From positions 3,371,821-3,435,820 of the forward strand of contig OU744454.1 in the NCBI GenBank assembly GCA_916610825.1: a stretch of DNA of 64,000 nt, in the 5' to 3' direction. The stretch's first letter is position 1, and every line of letters begins with the position of its first letter. Below, piece by piece: positions 59,411 to 64,000 of the stretch. A program made the translations under genes and the position numbers. The DNA comes from Haliclystus octoradiatus. Its lineage: Eukaryota; Cnidaria; Staurozoa; Stauromedusae; Haliclystidae. Below the pieces are notes generated by a model. It did no database searches. It was given only the letters and a program-made list of their open reading frames with translations, and was not told where the DNA came from.

Positions 59411-60347
59411 CCCTGAGCAAAAAGTTTACAATTTACAACGATAAATGTAATTTATCGAGTGACTTTTTAAATCAATTGAAGTATTGAACCATATATGGTT
59501 GAACTGACATTAATTTATAAAATAAGATATATTGTAAATATTTTCATAAAGTTACAGCTAGATTACAGATATACTGTCTTCAACAAAAATTAAGAACATC
59601 TTCTTTCGAGAATTTCTAGTGAATATTTTTAGCTGTGTTTATAAAATAATAGCATCTAGTTTGGGCGTGGCTTTGCAAGACCTAGAAATTGTAGGAACTT
59701 GATCTCATAATTAATCGGCATGTATTTACGTAAATACAAAGGTCATTAACCCCTTATATTTATATGTCTAGTTTAAAACTAGGTCTTTATTATTCAAAAT
59801 AAAAAGGCGGCTTTCTCTTTGCGATCATAAATGAGATAAAAATCAACATTTGAATGAGTTCAAGTTTCACCCAGTTGTGTTTGAGGGCTTGTGAAAAGAA
59901 TGGTATGATTGTTTATGAATAATAAAGGAATCGATTAGACTTTGGAGGGGATTGTACTAACCCAAAGAGACGGATAAGGCTATGATTACGACATCTTGTT
60001 GGGATTGTTAAACAAAGCAACATGTGTTGCAGTGCAAACACATGCAAATTATTTGTTGTTTTATCGTCTGCTCTGCAGTCATAGGAGACAGGCAGATGTG
60101 TTGGAACATAGCGGGATTTACTTCTCAAATTCTCTCTCCAAAAGCTGGAATTGTTCATTTTTGCGCAGAATACAAACAAGATTTTAATTGGCTTCCTTGC
60201 ATTTCAGAACTTAATATTGTACAGTATACATATATTTCAAGTACCCCATCGAAAAGTTTGCCTTCATTCACAAATTATTTTACTTCATACTATTACTTAA
60301 GATATGGGGAAGTTTTAAGATAACAATTTCAATACACAAAGGAATTT

Positions 60348-63300
60348 ATGATTTTAGCCACATGGACGCAGGTCATGCCAGTCAAACTAAATAGTAACTG
60401 CGACCACACGGTATTCAGTTCTTTTCAATGTTGTCAACAGTTGGAAAATATCACTGAAGAAAATGAGTCAAGCGCCGATTCGGAAGTCTCACTAAAACTT
60501 ACAGACAAACAATCGAGTATTTTAGGAAAAGGCAAGAAAGTTGATTCATGTTTTAATGAAAATGGAGTACAGCAAAGCATAATTATCGAGAAGAAAATTA
60601 TGAGTAATTGTATTGATGAAAAATTAGTTGAGAAAATCGAACCTTACACCGAAGTTGTAATTGGAAATTATAAAGATAGATCAGAGTTTGTTGATAATAG
60701 CATAAGCAACAGGAACTCAGTAGCAACTTCTGACACCTTTGTAACAATATTAGACCAAAAGAATGGATGCAGTACAAATGACGTGGATTTACCAACGGAA
60801 AACATTTCAATCGTCGAAACAGTGTACAAAGATAGCCGAAAGACTGTAGATTCCAAGCAGATTAGTCTGCCAACAAAAACAGATGACTATTTTACAAACG
60901 AGAAAGTTTTTGACGCGAAAAATAAAGTCGAGGATGACGAAAATAAAGTGAAAGTGTTAGTAACAGAAATTGCATCACGTCAACTGCTCAGCGGGAACAG
61001 CGAAGGGAACAGTTCTGGTAAAGAAAGTGATATTAAATCCAATATGTCTCCGTCACTCGCAAATGATATTCCCAAAATCAAGCCTTACACTGTTGTTGAT
61101 TTATCAACCATGTCAGAATTATCTTCACTTGAAGTTGATAAATGTTTACGTGATGCCAAAATGCTCGATGAAAATCATAACGATTGTAAAACTTTGGATA
61201 ATTCAGATTTACCTCCAAATGATCTAATTTTACCACCAAAAAAGAATTTACCACGATTAAGACTCGATTCCTTAACATCGATCTTATCAATGCCATCTCA
61301 GCCAAATAATCCAATTGATGGTGAAAGTCGACAATTTGAGGAGGAGTTTCGTTCGAGAGCTTTTACAGCTCCGGCAAACTATCATATTTTACCTAATAAT
61401 TGCAAAATGAAGAGACATTCTGGTAAGTTTGTTCCTTGTTCAAATAAATATGTCTATCACTTGTGTATGCGTGTGATTATTTGAAATAAAATCATTTGGT
61501 TGTAATGCTTTTGGGCTAGTGATTAATTAATAGTTCTAGACAGACGTTTTGAATGTCTTGTTGTGTATTTATTTGCTTTGTTGCGAGACGTGCTCCTGTT
61601 GATTGTTTACGATTGATGGAAATATTTCATTCAATATTTTTACGGCACGCCAGAATTTATTGAGTCTTTTGTGTAAACTTTATGCTCACAGCTGCTGCTT
61701 TTCAATGAAAAATGAAAATACAAAAGTGCTATAAAGTAACCTGATGCTTTGCTCTGCTAATAAGAAAAACCTATTATATAATTGTTCTTTTTCACAGTTT
61801 CTTCCAGAGTAAATGACAATAACACTTGTGCAACTTCACCTAGAAGAAATTCATTACAAGAAAAGAAGATTGCTAAGCCAATAAGAGAACCGCCTTCTCC
61901 ACCGTTGTTACCATGGCAAACATGTGAAAAAAAATCTCGGGAAGCTATTAGTAGTAGTAGTAGCTGTCAATCAATGACTAGTAACGAAGCCGAGAATAAT
62001 TCACTTGAGACAAAGATCAAACCTAATTCTACAAATAGCGAGAATGACGATCGTTTTGAAACAGGTAACCCTGTTACTAAACCAACTGATGATATTAATG
62101 AACCAAATATATCAAAACGACGTTCTTACTCAATGTCAGCTGTGCAAGACCGTCCTTTACCACTTGCGTACAATAGTAGTATGCGATTATCACATGTATC
62201 AGACACAGAAAATAAATCTGCTAGTGTTGTGTTGCCATGGCTTTCTTTAACATCATGTACAGAGGGAAATTACACACCGCAGCTGAAACCATTACCTGAT
62301 GACGATTTACCAACAACTCATTTTTATGATGATATCGATGATGTACGAAAGAAAGCAAAACAACATCGCTTGATTGGTAGAACTAAATCAGTTGGTTTAC
62401 CACCGGTGCATGATAAATATACAAGCGTACAAGATCCAAATGATGAAGAAGAAATTAATGAACAAGATAGCCACCATAGTGATACTCCTTCTTCGCCGTT
62501 GTCTGAAATACCTCCAACTGTGCAAACTGAAGGTCAGTACTTTCATAGCTATATACATTACCAACACCAAATCCATGAAAGTGTTGTGAAAACACCATGC
62601 AAATGTATAAAAAAGTGAAAACCACAAATTTTTAAGTCATGTAAATGTTTGAAAACCATGAAAACATTCATATTCATGATATTAAACTGTGAAAATGCCT
62701 TAAAAATGACATAAAAACAGCATGAAATTTCACCTTTTTTATGGTTTTGGTTTCAGCAGTGATATCAGGATAGGCCAATATTACGCCTGGGCTCTTGCAA
62801 AGGTTTGCTTGATCGTCTTTTGTTTCACTATCATTACCCAGCCTGCTTTAGGAAATCTGCAGCACAGAGTTAAAAACTCTCCCTTCCCTTTTCAGATGTC
62901 TAAAAATCTTTCAATTAGAATTATTTTTATATTCGGCTGATGGTTAAAAATCAAATTTAAAAAAACAAAAACATTTTTCATGTGCTACCCCCTTTCCGTA
63001 ATATGTTGATAAGCCTGCAAAGTAGTCTGCTACATTAGGATAGGCTACTTTAAACCTGCAAACTACCCGAGGTTTGGTCTGAAACCATAAGGTCTCATAG
63101 GGTCTGTGAACCAACAAGTGATTTACTGTCCAGTAAAAATAACACCTAATGTACATAAATTTGTTAGATTCTTTACGCCTCTATTACACACTGTCATAAA
63201 CCATCAATTGTCATCAAGTCACAGCTCTTTGTCAGATACATCATGGAACTATGATAATATGAATTAATGCATAAATTATGTCCACAACTCAGTGGAATTT

Positions 63301-64000
63301 GCTTAAACCTTACTGCTTTAAATCTAGTACTGTAAATCAATTTTCTCAAATTACAATCTGTGTCTTAACTTTAATGTTTAATTACACTTTTCAGATGAAT
63401 CGCCTCAAAGTAATTATGTCAGGCCAATAAGTATTGATCTTGAAAATTGTGCATCAAATGGCCATGCAGACAAAGTTACTCATCAAAGATCCAAAATTTC
63501 ACGTCTCTTCAAAAAGCTATCATCAAAGAAAAAAGATGACAACGAAAGAACTAGTAAAAAATCCAAAACACCTGAACCATTGAGACGTAAAACATCACAA
63601 ATGCTTAATTCTAATTCACCACAGGCCGAACTACTTACAACGCCATTACAAAATCGACGTAAATTCCCAAATTTGTACTTTTCATTACGTGGAAAACATG
63701 AGGCTAAAAAGCATGAACGGAATCGTAGTTACACTATGGATGCTATTGCCTCTTCAATTATTTCAAATAAAAGATCTTCAGCATCTACTTCTATGTTAAA
63801 TGACGACGTTAATATTAAGAATGATTTCGATGCTGATAACGGACCTCCGTTGCCTGACAGACGTAGTTCGATGTCTACTATAAATATCAATTATGATAGA
63901 GTAAAAACATCCACTCTTCCAAAACGTTTGGCTTTATCAACAGTTGATGTTTCTACATTTTCTAATGACGAACCATCGTATGCTAATTTTCCATTTTCGC
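60348..64000 (+). CDS. Unknown Ser/Lys/Pro-rich protein, 3' end beyond window
   Basis: Exons 60348-61422, 61798-62532 and 63395-64000 (continues past the edge); phase-1 junctions throughout, about 800 residues so far. An in-frame TAA about 24 bases upstream of the ATG supports this start, though an upstream non-coding exon is possible. No domain recognised. Long acidic/Ser-rich N-terminal part; PPSPPLLPW and GPPLPDRR proline motifs that could bind SH3 domains; RRXS-like sites (PRRNS, KRRSYS, RRKTS, DRRSS) suggesting basophilic-kinase targets; a basic patch SRLFKKLSSKKKDD that could bind membrane. The make-up suggests a disordered cytoplasmic adaptor or the N-terminal part of a larger signalling protein such as a Rho GEF/GAP. 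This is a guess from composition only. Confidence 0.7.
62533..63394. other. Intron of the unknown gene
   Basis: 862 bases between donor GAAG|GTCAGT and acceptor TTTTCAG. AT-rich; no repeat or ORF that I can identify. Confidence 0.6.

Larger units (their letters stand above)
56787..60347. other. Intergenic region between ADAL and the unknown 3' gene
   Basis: Contains a perfect 27-bp inverted repeat (56988-57014 and 57061-57087), a second inverted repeat (about 57281-57341, GAGATAAATGACAGGGATAA against its complement), a GGGGACGTGCCA-containing repeat near 57800 related to the 720-bp duplication, and the minus-strand LINE 3' end at 59248-59410. Open frames at 57713 and 60024 have no recognisable product. 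Confidence 0.55.

Noticed and set aside
60024-60323. 99-residue open frame with Cys-rich start upstream of the unknown gene
   Set aside because: No recognisable domain, no clear splice link to the ATG at 60348, and it is in a different frame.

Overview
The window looks like nuclear DNA of a non-vertebrate animal. It is AT-rich, its genes are split into many short exons with GT-AG introns, and the introns are full of small dispersed elements (MITEs, tRNA-derived SINEs, CR1/L2-like LINE tails). The animal-specific genes (tropomodulin, a DCC/neogenin-type receptor, LRRC71) and the compact layout would suit a marine invertebrate, possibly a tunicate or other basal deuterostome. The sequence alone does not settle the phylum. 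I saw no bacterial genes, CRISPR arrays, LTR elements or viral elements.

Layout: (1) 1926-8559 (+): tropomodulin, seven exons; the N-terminal exon is missing and probably lies upstream of the window. (2) 10127-37265 (+): a 29-exon, 1930-residue receptor. All exons join in frame: signal peptide, 4 Ig, 8 FN3, one membrane helix, a block with 20 cysteines in 39 residues, a cytoplasmic tail carrying three double-stranded-RNA-binding-domain-like folds, and a C-terminal helix resembling the P3 motif of DCC/neogenin netrin receptors. (3) 38396-53531 (+): LRRC71-like leucine-rich-repeat protein, 17 exons, 545 residues, with a possible alternative first exon at 40828-41002. (4) 55626-56786 (-): ADAL-type N6-methyl-AMP deaminase in one uninterrupted exon. 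(5) 60348 to the window edge (+): a large, low-complexity, Ser/Pro/Lys-rich protein that I do not recognise.

The genes do not form an operon or a common pathway: cytoskeleton (tropomodulin), guidance/adhesion receptor (DCC-like), cilium/sperm-type LRR protein (LRRC71) and modified-nucleotide salvage (ADAL). The most interesting feature is the receptor tail. The three dsRBD-like modules are bounded by phase-1 introns, so the array is symmetric and could have entered a DCC-type gene by exon shuffling. A cell-surface guidance receptor with an RNA-binding-type fold inside the cell would be an unusual design.

The non-coding part is rich in identifiable elements: two hAT-like MITE families with 8-bp target duplications, a TA-flanked pogo/Tigger-like MITE family, a TTAA-flanked MITE family, a 134/135-bp tandem array, a 720-bp tandem duplication, a pure (AAT)n tract of about 359 bp, and a palindromic GTTCATGAAC repeat family concentrated almost entirely in the LRRC71-like introns.
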